The translations under genes were made by a program, and so were the position numbers. Of a stretch of DNA of 64,000 nucleotides, positions 10,401-23,152 are shown in pieces. The DNA is from Rotaria sordida (taxonomy: Eukaryota > Rotifera > Eurotatoria > Philodinida > Philodinidae), in contig CAJNOL010000431.1 of NCBI GenBank assembly GCA_905250125.1, positions 57,861 through 121,860 on the forward strand, read 5' to 3'. The number at the start of each line of letters is the position of its first letter. The first letter of the stretch is position 1. Below the pieces are notes generated by a model. The model made no database searches. It had not been told where the DNA came from and saw only the letters and a program-made list of their open reading frames with translations.

Positions 10401-13204
10401 TTTTTTATGGTGTTTGACACTAGATTTTTGCATTTTGATTGTTGTGATGAACACAAAGGAATTTTTCACAAAGTTCATTCAAAGAACATTTTAGAGCAGA
10501 TTGAGTTTTCCCTCGAAACGTCTCTTGACATATCTTAATCCTAAGAAGTCTGTTCTACAAAGGACATGGAAAATATGAACAAAGTTAGCTGCTTTTCTCC
10601 GAATATACAGATAAGACAACTGACTCACTTTATTTCCGACTTTTTCCGAAAGAAAACTGCTGTTCACCCAAGAACTTTCTTGTCAGAAAGAGTGTTTGTC
10701 TAATGAAAGCTTGTCAAAACTTTCTTAACAGGAAAAGTGTGAAAAATAGGAAACGAAACCAGTCTTTGTCAAGATTAAAAAAAAACATAATCTTTTTAGT
10801 TGTAGTGGAAAGAATCAGGGTTTAAAATTTAAGTTTTCAAGTTACACCTTTTTGACTTAGAGTCAAGGAATTAAAGTACTCGTATCCAAAACTATTATAA
10901 GGACTTACGAAGTGATCAAATATTCGATTGACTGAATATTTGAATGTGCTTTACACATGACGTCGTCAACTCCGACATTTTTCGATAAGAATTGACGCTT
11001 CACCTGCTCAAGAACTACTGCTTCTGATACTGGCAACCTCTAAAACTCCCGACATTGATTTGCAAAGAGGAATGTTATTGAAAAAAAATAATGTACTTCC
11101 TTATTCATTCATTTTCTTTTTCCAGAGAAAACTCCAACAAATGCAGAAGTATGTATAATTCCGTCTGAAACAGAGCCTGTAACGAGTGATAGTGCTTTGA
11201 TGAGGCTGGCTCCAATTCCACTTTTCTTCTATCGTTCACCAAAAGTTGCCGTTCACTATTCAGGTGAAAGTTGCAGACTAACATTTGAACAAAACGGAAA
11301 ACTGGCTATTGATATATGTCGATACTACGGTGCTTTAATTGTTGCCGCGCTACACGGTGAAAAGAAAGAAGAACTATTACATAACAATTTTTATGAACGA
11401 AAATTTCAACTTGGTTGGTTTGGTAATGAACCACTGCATGAAGATGTTCTTGGAGTAGCACATGGTAGTTACAAGAAGAGTGGTGGTTATGACGAGGGCA
11501 TACGAGGGACAATGAAGGGAATTATAGTGTTGGAAGCAGCTCTATGGGCTTTTTGGTCAGACAATGGGTCTCATAGAAATGGAGCAAAGAATATCATCAT
11601 GCTAGGTAACGAGAGAAAGCCATAGCTCTTGAGTACGAAACTTATTGCGCACAACAAGGGGAATTCGAGCCAGCTATATTTGACGGGAAATGCTTGACTA
11701 ATGACTCAATTTTTACTGCCACGACTCGATTCTCAAATTCGTGAAATAGTTGACCCACTCATTTTTACAGTGTAACACAGGTGATATGGACCTCATTGCG
11801 CTAACCTGTCACTGGCAATTGCACTCACAATGAGCATTTTTTGCCAGGTAAACGGATATGTGGCTTCACACTATGCCATTCCATACTACAATATGACGTT
11901 AATAGGTTTTCGCGTGTGCTCCTTCTGGTGCTGTCAAGAAAAATTGGTTTTCGAAGAGTTTCGCAAAAACCAGATCTCCGAACATCCTTTAGAAAAATAC
12001 TTAAACATTTTAAAGTGTTGTCGCTCGATTTGGCATAGTCGAAAACCTTTAGCAAAACTTCTAATCATTTATTGGCGCTTCTAACTCCTCTAAAAACATT
12101 GCCTTAGAGATACAGGAAACTTCGGGAAATCGCGACTTCGAAAGAAATTTAGCAATCTTTTGCCGCAAAAGTAATCGAAAAACACGTCATCAGATGCAGA
12201 TTTTTAGGCTGAACCCAAATCTAAGACTAATTTTGGGAGTACATGCCTTGCAAATGAGAGAAGCCGCAAGAACCTCCCAGCATCAGGATTTTTAAAAAAC
12301 TTATTATATACTCAACAAGAAAACATTCAGGCTTGTTTGGGCGTATGTGTGTGTCTGTGTATCACATCTAGTAGAATATTTTCTGGAAGTTTCAGCCTTC
12401 TTGGGGCTTAAAAACTTTAGAAAGGCTACTTCATTGAGCATATCTTATTGGAGACTGGTAACTTATAGAAACTCTCTTTCTCTTATACAATAGCCTAAAA
12501 TGGAATACTCTTTCTATGAATCGATCGATTAGTAGCTAAGCCTCTAGGGTATGTGTGCTTTCTGTATTAACTCAGTCCTCTTCTGCAGAAAAGAAATGGC
12601 TTTCACCAAAGTAGTTCAGAATTAGGGACAATATGCGGCATAATTTTCGCCGTCAATTAAGCACGAGAACTGAAAGTTTTTCGTAATTAAATCAGCACCA
12701 TGTTGGTATATATGAAGCACCATTTGAGTCTCGAAAAATCTCACTTTTCAGTTTTCCTCCAAATCTCCACTTGATTGGCAACGATGAAACTTGTAGAAAA
12801 TTTGGCACAAAATCCGAAATAATTCGTCTTTACTTTATATGTCGGGCGCAATACGCAATACTTCTTGTGGAGTACCGTTATCGTAGACAAACTGACAGCA
12901 TTTAACTTTTGTAGATTCCCCCTTTCAGTGACGTGCAAATCTAATACTCTCCTCGCAACAATGTGCTTAATTGAGAGACGTACTTCGGTGTTGTAGAGTT
13001 ACAGTTAGCGCTCGTTCAACTCTATGTGTTTCAGGTGGTGATACCGATACATCTGCTGCTATTTATGGAATGTTAGCTGGAGCATATTATGGTGTAGAGG
13101 CAATAGACAAAGAGTGGATTCAACAGTTGTATGCCAGTCAATTTATTGGAGCCATTGCACTATGGTTAGACTATGAAGGACTCAAATGGTTCCAGAAACA
13201 ATGA
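7411..13204 (+). CDS. ADP-ribosylglycohydrolase (DraG/ARH) family protein, five visible exons
   Basis: Visible exons: about 7411-7633 (5' edge uncertain), 8979-9231, 9299-9429, 11126-11605 and 13035-13204 (TGA). All junctions are GT-AG with matching phases, and the joined frame stays open. The family hydrolyses the N- or O-glycosidic bond of ADP-ribosylated targets using a Mg2+ pair. Seen motifs: GSLLGAMAVGDALGVPFE across the first junction, SDDT in exon 2 and GGDTDTSAA across the last junction; the acidic residues of the last two are the usual metal ligands. About 60 residues precede the domain and I do not recognise them. The start is unresolved: the frame is closed by TAA at 7408-7410 with no ATG after it, so an upstream exon is likely. 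Introns 1, 3 and 4 exceed 1.3 kb, far longer than most introns here; stray open frames in them have no support. Convergent with the gene at 14347. Confidence 0.85.
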
Positions 13205-13441
13205 ATTTTTTTAACTGTTCAAAACCGTTCTTAAATGTGGAACTTTAGCTTAAAACAAAAGATTTCTAAGTTTTGTTCTTTTTGTTTTTACCGAAGACAT
13301 AGCCAAGAGCTTGTAATTTTTTATTGTTCTTGTTTTTATTCGTTGGCTTCGTTGTTTACTTATTGATTACTTAGCCAAGAAGAAAAACTCAAAAGAAAAC
13401 AAAAATATTTAGGGATTTCTCATATATTGGATCCTAAGTAT

Positions 13442-13562
13442 GAGGTTGGTGTGGGTGTCGATGTGTGTATGAAAAAAAAGAAAGACTATATGCACCTGCC
13501 ACCCACACCCACCATCCACACCCACACCCACACCCACACCCACACCCACACCCACATCCACG
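13442..13562. repeat. Telomere-like hairpin, (TGTGGG)n / (CCCACA)n arms
   Basis: A short GT-rich arm (GGTTGGTGTGGGTGTCGATG) is followed by an A-rich loop and a longer CCCACA array of about nine hexamers (13500-13555). TGTGGG is, from memory, the telomeric hexamer of bdelloid rotifers. The array runs straight into the left end of the MITE that follows, which lacks its first bases. Frames that appear to encode repeated Trp-Val or Thr-His here are artefacts of the repeat. Confidence 0.85.
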
Positions 13563-13912
13563 GTGCAAAAGTCACTTTATCGAAAACAAAATTGAATATC
13601 TTAATTACAGCTTGAGCAGATGAGGTGATTTTTTTATCAGTGATAGAGACATGTTCAAGCTTTATATCCATAAAGACATGCCTAGAGAGATTCTTTGTTA
13701 AGTATATTATTGTATTTCCTATCTGTGAAAAAGTAAATTTTTTTTCTTAAGATCAATAGTGACACTTAACAAAGGGTCTCGTTAGGCATGTCTTTGTGGA
13801 TATAAAGCTTGAACATGCTTCTATCAATGATAAAAAAATGAGCTTGTTTGCTCATGTCGTAATAGAGATATTCAATTTTTTCTGTGTTTCCTTACTTTTG
13901 GGACACCCGGTA
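13562..13912. mobile_element. Mariner-type palindromic MITE, left end trimmed
   Basis: The arms read ATAGAGACATGTTCAAGC, then TTTATATCCAT, and, inverted, GATATAAAGCTTGAACATGC around a centre near 13740. The right end is GGGACACCCGGTA. The left end begins at GGTGCAAAAGTCAC instead of the TACAGGGTGGCCCAAAAGT seen at 36902, so it has lost its tip at the hairpin junction. Relatives: 36902-37128 and 61217-61787. Non-autonomous. Confidence 0.8.
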
Positions 13913-14346
13913 GATCCAGCTAGGTGACTTATGAAGAAAATTTTTTGAAAAAAAATAAAAAAATAAAAACATTTATAGCCGATAGATGTGAACTTACTAA
14001 TTTTTTGTCTGCATTTACCTTCATTTAGTCTATTTATTATATTATGAAGTTTGATTAGTTGTCACGAAATTGAAATACGTTGATTAAGCTGCGAAGAAAA
14101 TGACGAAGGACATATGTCATTTGGAAATTTTCTCTGAACAAAGTGAATAGGATCTCGAAATGATAGAAAATCAAAATTTCATATTTATTTAAGAAAAATC
14201 TAGACGTAAAAAGACAGTTTATAAAAGTATCTCAATTACAATTAGAGTTTTTATTCAAAAAATTCTATAAAAATAATAAAGTATTATATGAATATTGAAA
14301 GATAATGGTTAACTATAAAAAACCATGATGACGACAAAAATTCTCT
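13913..14346. other. AT-rich spacer between two convergent genes
   Basis: Contains only poly-A/T-rich sequence between the MITE and the 3' end of the insulin-degrading-enzyme gene. No feature is supported. Confidence 0.4.
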
Positions 14347-17300
14347 TTATAATTTATAGAGAACAGGTACATCAAGTTTTTCATATGATTGAGCAAGTGG
14401 GTAACATAACAATTTACTTTTCCATATATGAACATTGTCGATCCATTCAAACTAGAAAAACAAAAACAAAAAAGTAAAGCAAAATAGATTAATAATAATT
14501 TTACCTCTGGTAAATCAATCTCTTGTTTAACTAAAATATTTTCTGTTTCAGTTAATTTATCAATAATAGGTGGCTGTTCAGTTGATTGAATTGTCTCATG
14601 ACTTGTTTCAATGGTTACAGCAATATCTTCTTCATTAATGATTGAAGACGATTCTTCATGAATAATATCTGTTAATTCATCTTCATTTTCGACAGTATTT
14701 GTTTCATTAGTTTGCATTTGAAGTGCAAATGAAGATGGATTAACATGGACAGATAATTTACGTCGATAAATTGAACGTGGTGATATGTAATGATCATAGA
14801 AACGAAGTAAATCATCACGTTCTAATGTTTTTATTATTTCAGTTTCAAGTGGAGCTAAAAAGTAAACTTTTAATTACAAATATTTTTGTAACATTTGTTC
14901 TTACGACGATCGAAATAAAATTGATGACTAATTATTTCATTCCAAAACTGATTTCCTTGATCATGCATGTTTTTTGGTATTTCCACTTTTTTAACGATAT
15001 AACCTTCACGTTGTTTTTTAAATAGTTCATCAGACATTGTCATAATATAATCCTATTTAAAATAATAATTTGTGGCTTTTTTTTGTTTGTTAGATTGTGC
15101 ATTAGCCGTTCTTAAAGACAATTTACAATGGATTTGAAACAGTCGTATACAATATTAGAGATCCTGTAGTTCGAGAATATTTATCGTAAAACAGAATTGT
15201 CTAGAAGATGATATATAATATTTATTACAGTCTATGATACTGACAGATTAATGTTTACGATGTTTGCCACCTTTTTATGCAACGAAATACATCACAACTA
15301 ACAGCTTATCATCATCAAATACGTGTTAATAGTATCTATAGTCCGAGCCATTAAAAGTACATCTTAAAATTTGATTTAAAAAATTTTTTTTTCAATTTCG
15401 TGATGATGTGTTCTCTTGTTTTTTTTATATACTATAGACCGATATGGATGGGTCATATATTTACCATTACAATACGCTAGTGGTCCTCTATGTATACTGT
15501 ATATTTTAGGTTTTTATCGTTTTGTATGTATGTATATATAATTTCAAGTATAGTGATTTTCACATTTTATTACAAGTTTGATTTACATTTGTACATTCAA
15601 TATTTGTTTAACATATTTATCATATGGTACGTATACATGACACCATGTATTAACATATTCCGGGATAACTTTTTATATTATAGAGGTATTATTAAAGCTC
15701 TCGTATTTACAACATCAGTCAATTTTTGACGTTTTCATGTATTAAATTTGACATATGTTTAGTCTCTTATTGATAAATTAATCAAGGTAGATTTATTTTA
15801 TACTATTAACTAATATCTTTTGAAATAATATTTATTTTCTTACATACTCTTATCGAATCAATAAATAATTCAATACGTTGATTAATATAACCAAGTTCTC
15901 GGGCTGATTGGACAGTAACACTAAAACCTTGTACACCACATGAACGCCATAATTGTGAATTAATGATGTAACCTAACTGTTCTTTAGTTCGTAATTGATT
16001 AAAACAAGGTTGTTTAACTAAATAAGAAAATAATCCAAGTAAAGCATTATTTTCAAGTGTTTCTTGAAAACATTGTAAATATATAATGATTGAATTTAAT
16101 TTATATGCATCATTAAACATTGTATATGCATAATTACAACCTAAGAAAATATTCAATTTAAAATAAATAAGAAAAGTCAAACAAACCATCAGGTAATATT
16201 AATTCACGTTGATTAAACCACATACTAGGAAAAAATGGTTGGTAAAAAGATTTTTCTTGAAATTTTTGTTCAACTAAAGTCATATATTCAATTGCTTGCT
16301 ATTCAAAACAAAACAACAAATATTCAAATTGAAATCAAACAAACAAAAAAGATAAATTTTCGTACATTTTTTGTTAAATTTCCATACATTAATGAATCAA
16401 TATAAAAACGTTTTAATACTCGAGTAATGAATGATTCTACATCATGCATTGTAATATCTTACAAAGAAAAATGAAGATGTTCTTTTTTAAATTAACTTTT
16501 TTCAATGTACCATCAAGACAACTAAGTAATTCATTATTATTCCAGTCATATTCAGCTGTTAAATACGTAAGACCAAACTTTGCCATTGTAGAAGGAACAC
16601 AACGACGAAAAAATTGTAATGACTGTTTAAACTAGAAAAATACTTCAATAAGTTTAATCTCTCTTATCAGTTGAATTACTTTTTCTTTAATTATTTCAAA
16701 TTGTTCTACTTCTATTTTAATATTAATCATATGATCAATAATTATATTAAGTAATTCTTTTATTTTATGATTAAATCCAGAAATACTTAACTAGAGAAAA
16801 CCAAATAAAACAAAATTAATTTATATTGAAAATTAATATTAAAATACTTGAATACTATCATTGCAATCATATAATTCATAGTCTAAACCTCCAAGTTGTG
16901 CTGGATAGACAAATTCAGCTAATGAATCATTAATTAATTCAACATAAAGTGTAGTTAAATTGGAATGTATTGGATCAACGTATACTAATGGACTGAACGT
17001 TAAAAAATAATACAAAAAATATACTGCAATATTTCTCTTACTTTCGAAATTCAAAATAAATATAAGCTTTAGGGAATCTATAAAATGAATCTTCAGCATA
17101 ATAAAGACGATAATATTCATTTTCCTTTTAGAAAAAATCTAATTTTTAAATTAAAATCAAGAGAATAACTTTTTACTTTAACCTTTGTTGGTATTTGTGG
17201 TCGTGCAAGATTTTTCTTTTTAGAAAACAATTGAAAATCTGTTGGAATAAATTGATTTGGTATTGGTAAATAAAGTTCACGATTAATTTCACATGTTTCA

Positions 17301-20084
17301 CATTGTTTAATAAGTTCTTCTGATAAATATTCTTGTTTATATTGTGTACCATACCATTTTTCTTTTTCTCTTGCAATTGATAGAAACTCTTTACTTGTGA
17401 GAAATACTCTTAAAGAGCATTCAAATGGTTTTGAAAATAAATTTCAAGTCTTTTTTTGTTTTTTTTTTACCTCATTTTACTTGGAATTAAATATTCATTA
17501 AGAAGTTCATTTATTAAATCTGGACGAAAGTCACGCATTTCATATGGACCGGATAAACATTCACTTAATGGATAATCCTAAAAAAGCGGAAAAAATTCGA
17601 ATTGATATTGTCTTGTTTAGATATATATATATACCCTCATTCTACCAGCTAAATTTGATACAATATAACGCGCCTGTCCTTTTTCTTCAAATTGAAATTC
17701 CATTTGATTTATATTCTAAACATAAAACAATACAAAAACATTTTTTTTTTCTTCAAACTTAACTCTTCGCCCTACTTTGCCTTCATTAAAAATCCATTCT
17801 TTTGGTCCTTCTTTACGTAACATAGCCAAATATTGATAAACACTATAAAGAATTCGTTCCCACTGACCTAATTTTAATAAAACAAAATTTCTAATTAATT
17901 TTTCTATTCTATTTACTCAATCCTTCAATAGTTAGTTGGATACTAATAGAAAAAAAATTAAATCCAGGTGCAGAATTACTTTCACCAGCTACTAATTCAA
18001 TAGCAAGACCCAATGTTTTTAAATATGACGATAATGAACCATCACCTTGATGTCCAATCAAATGTGATAGATATGATTCAGGCTGAATGTAATCAAGATA
18101 TTCAATATATGAAGATTAGCATAAAGTAGTCGAATAATCTATACGTACTTTGCAATAATATAATTCCCTTTGATCAGGTATAACCCAATTGATTGTTAAT
18201 TGCCGAGATTCGTTCACAGGAACATGATAGCAAATTGTCTTTAAAAAAAACAAAATCCCAAAAAAAAGTTTTTTTAATAAAAAAAACAAACTTTTCGTTT
18301 GCTTTCACCATATGGATCAGAAAAATATTTTGGTTTTTCCAATTTTTTATTTTGTACCTCTTTAAAACTTTTAATAACAAGTGATTGAAGTTCATCGAGT
18401 GATTCTAAAAACAAAATTAGTTTTATTTTTATTTAAAAAAATTAATGACATACGATTGCCAAGTACAGCTAAACTCATTCGATTTGATGAATATTCAGTT
18501 TTATGAAAATCCAACAATACTTGTCGAATATCAATTCCACGTTGTTTAGGTATTATTCTTAATGATTCTCTATTACCAATAGAAAATCCTGAATATGGAT
18601 GTTTTGGATCTGATGTAGATTTTTCTAATTGAGAAATACGCCATGTATCTTTAAATAAATTTGTTTCATATTCAGAATCAACTGCTTCTAATTCACGATC
18701 GATCGATGATGCAGCAAAGAGTGGTGAAATAAAAAATTGAGCAAAACTAAATCAAATAAAAATATTTATTTCATCGAAAAGAAATAAACAATCAAACTAA
18801 CATATCAAGTGCATCTGCTAATAAACTTGGATTAATATCAAAATTAAAATTCGTATGATCATCACTTGTAAAAGCATTTGAACAACCACCATTTCCTACT
18901 ATTAATTTTGAATATTCATTTTCATCTGGATACTAAAAATTTTATAAAATAGTTCATTGAAATTAGAAGTCTTCTATGCTTAGAAGAGGTTTTGGATCAC
19001 ATCAAATCATTTACAGATGTTCCTAAAAGGAACTGTCTTTAATCAAAATGATCTTCTCCTGTAAATTTAGCTGTTATCAGGATAACAAGCTTACAATGAT
19101 CCAGTATACAGCCTTTTCCCTCTTTCTCTCATTTCTGTCCGACACTCATGTAGTGTTCTACCTTTCCTCTTTTTTCTGTTATATCAAAAACGAAAGCGCG
19201 ACTATGAATTTTCTTCAAACCTTACGTTTATTGCGAATCTAATACTTCTCCTAGAGAAATTCTGCATTAAATAGGATAAATATACTATTGGAACCGACAA
19301 GCAATTCTTATAAAAGCAAACTTATTTGAATTGAAACTTGACTTCGAATGTGGTTTATACTTATCGAAATAGTAGAACAAACAAATTGTGCAATCAAAAG
19401 TGGCTATGGATAGAATGATCTCAGCATCAATAAATCTATATGCAACAGACTAGTACATTGCCGGCATAACATCGGCAATCGTTATGACTTATGATCGGAA
19501 CGAAGAAGTAAAGTCGTAGATTCGTCTATGCAATAGAAGCCAAATTCGAGAGTCGACTGTCTCTCAAAAGAAGGAATTCAAGTCGAGTAGATCCTTTTTG
19601 AGCAAAATCTTTTGTTAGACCTAGTTGTATGTCAAATACATATACACTTACTTCAGGCAGAATCCATGTCGAGAAGTTTTACTTTATCTTTTTTTATTTT
19701 CAGTTACTCTTCATTGATAGTGATATCATGACAACTGTATTCGTTGCAAAAAAGAACTTTACATTATAGAATACAGAAGAAAATTCTTGCAATCACAATT
19801 GTAAACAAACTACTTACTTTTGAACTACCCATAAAAAGCATATGTTCAAGAAAATGAGCAATGCCAGGAATATCTTTTGGATCAGCTAAACTACCAATCG
19901 TTACATCAAGAGCAGCAGCAGCTTTATCAATATTTGGATGACTTATAAGTAAAACAAGCATCTCATTTGAAAGTTCTAGACCACGATAATTCCATGAATC
20001 ACTAGCACTTTTTCTGATGTTCTCAACAATACCAACGATTGTTGAATCCGATGATGAAAGTCGTTGTTCAGATTCCATAGTCAT
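14347..20084 (-). CDS. Insulin-degrading enzyme (M16A zinc metalloprotease), complete, 20 exons
   Basis: Exons (5' to 3'): 20084-19818, 18932-18802, 18746-18454, 18404-18292, 18238-18149, 18082-17917, 17867-17764, 17715-17635, 17577-17471, 17408-17183, 17124-17042, 16992-16848, 16790-16680, 16631-16511, 16457-16366, 16298-16187, 16140-15848, 15052-14905, 14854-14505, 14451-14347. They sum to 3138 bp, an unbroken 1045-aa protein (human IDE is 1019 aa). The enzyme cleaves peptides such as insulin inside a closed chamber, mainly in the cytosol. Seen: inverted zinc motif HFLEH at 77-81 with the third ligand Glu158 in AVDSE; the C-terminal-half Arg798 and Tyr805 in LRTKEQLGY that bind substrate. 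Odd: an acidic, Ser/Thr-rich insertion (about 944-1011) before the final strand, absent from human IDE as I remember it. Introns are mostly 45-70 bp; intron 1 (885 bp) and intron 17 (795 bp) are longer. The start is the first ATG; residue 3 is an alternative. Confidence 0.95.
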
Positions 20085-21834
20085 TAAATGAAATTATCAA
20101 ATGAATAAGCAAGTTATACTAGCAGCAAAGACCTAGAATGAAAGTAAACAATTGACAATAGCCAAAAAAAACAGTAATATCCAACGACTATCTCAATTGC
20201 TAAGCCAATCATAATCTTTTGTAATTAATGAGAAAGTACTGCTATAGTATCAATACGGTTTATTTTTCTTTATGCAAGCATTTATCATCCAACTCTATAA
20301 TTTTTGAATAAAATTGGACATTTTTTTTTCATCTGTCAAAGATAGGTTCTTCTCAAAGTTTATGACAATGGAAGTTAGATTATTTTATTATATTGAACTT
20401 TTGAAAGCGAGCAAGAGAAGATAGAGAGCAAAACTGAAATCCTCTTATGAAAAACTTTTCGTGGTTAAAAAGAGTGTTTCTAAAAAGTGAGAACACATGC
20501 AATTCATATTTAATCTCAATATATATTCGATAGTGCCTGGAAAATTCATAAGTTTTCACAATTATAAGATTGATTGCTCATAAAATATATATAGTAGTCA
20601 TCAAAATAGTCTACCTTTCGACATCTAGTTCCATGTACCATAAATCTAATTCCGTCTGTCATAAAGTAGAACTTACTACCATAAAGATAGCCTCGTTTAC
20701 TGCACAATAGGTCCCACGATCATAAACATAGTTGTTTTTACTACAAAATAATTCTAGAAGCGCATCTTTCAGCTCAAACGGAATAATCTACAGGATAGAT
20801 GAAATATAATAATAGTTTCGGTAATTTCTAGAAGTTCTGCTTATAGAAGAAAGAAGGGAAATCTAAAGTACATTTCTGTTGAATGAATAGTTCAACATGA
20901 GATTATTTCATTTCTGTTTGTTGATGTTCAAATCTCAGGAGACACCATTTAGGGATCTTTAATACGATAAAACTTAATATTCTACGACATATTTTTAAAA
21001 ATCTCATCTACTCATATAAACATTCTTTTTCGATTACTAATACAAGTTGTGCTTAGTTAATCCTTGTGCAAGTGGAAGTTTTACTTTTACGTAGATTTAC
21101 TGGATAGTATCATATTTTCGTATTATTGCACTAAGAATTAAATGTTTAATAAATTCTTAGAATCAGATAAGATTATTATTATTAAAATAATAAAAATAAT
21201 CGAAAAATGATTTTCTGTTTATTCAATCTAAAGTAATATATGTTTATCAAAGAACTTATCCTTGTATTATCTGCTCATCCGTAAATGAAACAGAAAAAAA
21301 AAGAAGACAAACAAGGTTGATCGACTGAGAAGACGGTACAGATATTTGAAAACAGATAAATACTGTGGCCTGTGTTCTCTTGATGTTTTTCGTTGCTCGA
21401 CAAACAGACAAAATGCCAGCAACATATGCACTCAATTACTGAGGACGACACCTACTAGAAGCTCGACGAACAGCAGAAATGAAACAACAACAAGATATCC
21501 GTTAATTCATATGGATTAGAATTTTTTTTCTGCTTTCTGTTGCTATCTTTGATGAAAGATATACATACGAAAGATAGAAGGAAACAAATGTTGGATATCG
21601 GTACCCGTTTTCTTTTGGTATCGTATATTTCCTCTTCTTTTTTTCTTCCTATGTTACTTACATACATACATGCAAGTGGGATGTAAATGTAAAATCAATG
21701 GCTAATTTCTTTTTTTTTCTCTTCATACCCATTAATGATTGTAATAGATTTAGATGGAAACAATCATAACGCCCATTCCCATATATTAGTGACATGAATA
21801 CTAATGTTGCGCATTTTTCTTTTCTCTGCTGATG
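20085..21834. other. Intergenic AT-rich region upstream of the M16A gene
   Basis: About 1.75 kb with no supported exon or repeat. It should hold the promoter of the gene at 14347-20084 (transcribed leftward), but I can name no specific element. Confidence 0.35.
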
Positions 21835-21950
21835 AGGGTGTGGGTGTGGGTGTGTGGGTGTATGAGGAGAAAACACCTACACCTACACCTACACCTACAC
21901 CTACACCCACCCACACCCACACCCACACCCACACCCACACCCACACTCTA
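21835..21950. repeat. Telomere-like hairpin with the longest CCCACA array
   Basis: Left arm GAGGGTGTGGGTGTGGGTGT, loop GTATGAGGAGAAAA, right arm about five CACCTA hexamers grading into about six CACCCA/CCCACA hexamers. The change from CACCTA to CACCCA inside one array is notable. The loop GAGGAGAAAA resembles the GAAGAGAAG loop of other family members. Confidence 0.9.
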
Positions 21951-22171
21951 AGAATCTATTCAATAATAATGTTAATTAAGAAGCGAATTCACAATTAATA
22001 CGAATAATTTTGCAATTGATACAGAGGAACATAACTGATATGAACATCAGGGCCAGTACAATGGGCACCAACTAGTGCAGGATGTTAGAGTCGATATGGA
22101 GCATATAAAAAAACAGAGTAGTTACGATTGGTAGTTGTTATTTTTTTCCATAAAGATTGCTCTGACGTATA

Positions 22172-22951
22172 TACCGGGTGTTCCAAAAGTTTTGCAACAT
22201 TTTGTATTTTGCATATATCTCGGCATAGGTAAATGATAGAACCTTGATTTTTTTTTAAAAGATGCGCCTTGAAAAGCTCTACAAAAACTGTAAGAACAAA
22301 TCCCTATTGACTTGTTCTGATGATGTCTCCTATACTTAAAATGAATAGGTCAGATGATGGTCCTATGTCCCATGGTATTAAGTATTTGGAAGACTATTTT
22401 TGTTTCGCAATAGGAACTTGCTCATACAGATTTTGTAGAGCTTTCGACGGCGCATCTTTGGAAAAAAGATCAAGACGTTATCATTTTCCTAAGTCGAGAT
22501 ATTCGCAAAATAAAAAGAAGTCTCCCAAATATTATTGTTATACTAATTACGGTGGGACATAACACCGTCATGTGACCTGTTCATTTTGAGTATTGGAGAC
22601 AATATTTGACGAAGTCAATAGGGATTTTTTTCTTACAGTTTTTGTAGAGTTTTTCACGGCGCATCTTTTGAAAAAAAAAGTCAAGGTGCTGTCATTTTCT
22701 CAAGGCGAAATATTTGCAAAACAAAAATAGTCTTTCAAATACTTAATACCATGGGACATAGGACCATCATCTGACCTATTCATTTTAAGTATAGGAGACA
22801 TCATCAGAACAAATCAATAGGGATTTGTTCTTACATTTTTTGTAGAGCTTTTCAAGGCGCATCTTTTAAAAAAAATCAAGGTTCTATCATTTACCTATGC
22901 CGAGATATATGCAAAATACAAAATGTTGCAAAACTTTTGGAACACCCGGTA
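22172..22951. mobile_element. 780-bp palindromic mariner-type MITE
   Basis: Left end TACCGGGTGTTCCAAAAGTT, right end its complement AACTTTTGGAACACCCGGTA, bracketed by TA dinucleotides. The two halves pair almost throughout (for example ATGGTCCTATGTCCCATGG at 22359 against CCATGGGACATAGGACCAT at 22749), with the centre near 22560. Ends and TA duplication fit the Tc1/mariner superfamily. The 80-codon frame inside is part of the palindrome and not a gene. Confidence 0.9.
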
Positions 22952-23152
22952 TACGTCAACAACGTTGAAAGGGTTAATTATGCATTACAATAAATCCACA
23001 TTAGAACGAAAAACGTACATATATAAGCATGGATTGAACCAAAATAAGATACAATAAGATAAACGTTCGACTCATCAAGTGTCTTTAAAAATAATCGAAT
23101 TTCTAAGACTAATCAAATTTATTTTAATACTAAAAGGCTAGTACAAATCTTT

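Noticed and set aside
11197..12084. Extra minus- and plus-strand frames inside the ADP-ribosylglycohydrolase gene
   Set aside because: Those overlapping exon 4 are shadows; those at 11825-12084 lie in intron 4 and have no domain.
13427..13671. Open frames on both strands with repeated His-Thr or Trp-Val
   Set aside because: They only translate the CCCACA/TGTGGG array of a telomere-like hairpin; the same happens at 21764-21998, 27560-27799 and 33855-34058.
22320..22562. 80-codon frame inside the large palindrome
   Set aside because: It lies in a non-coding MITE arm and has no transposase motif.
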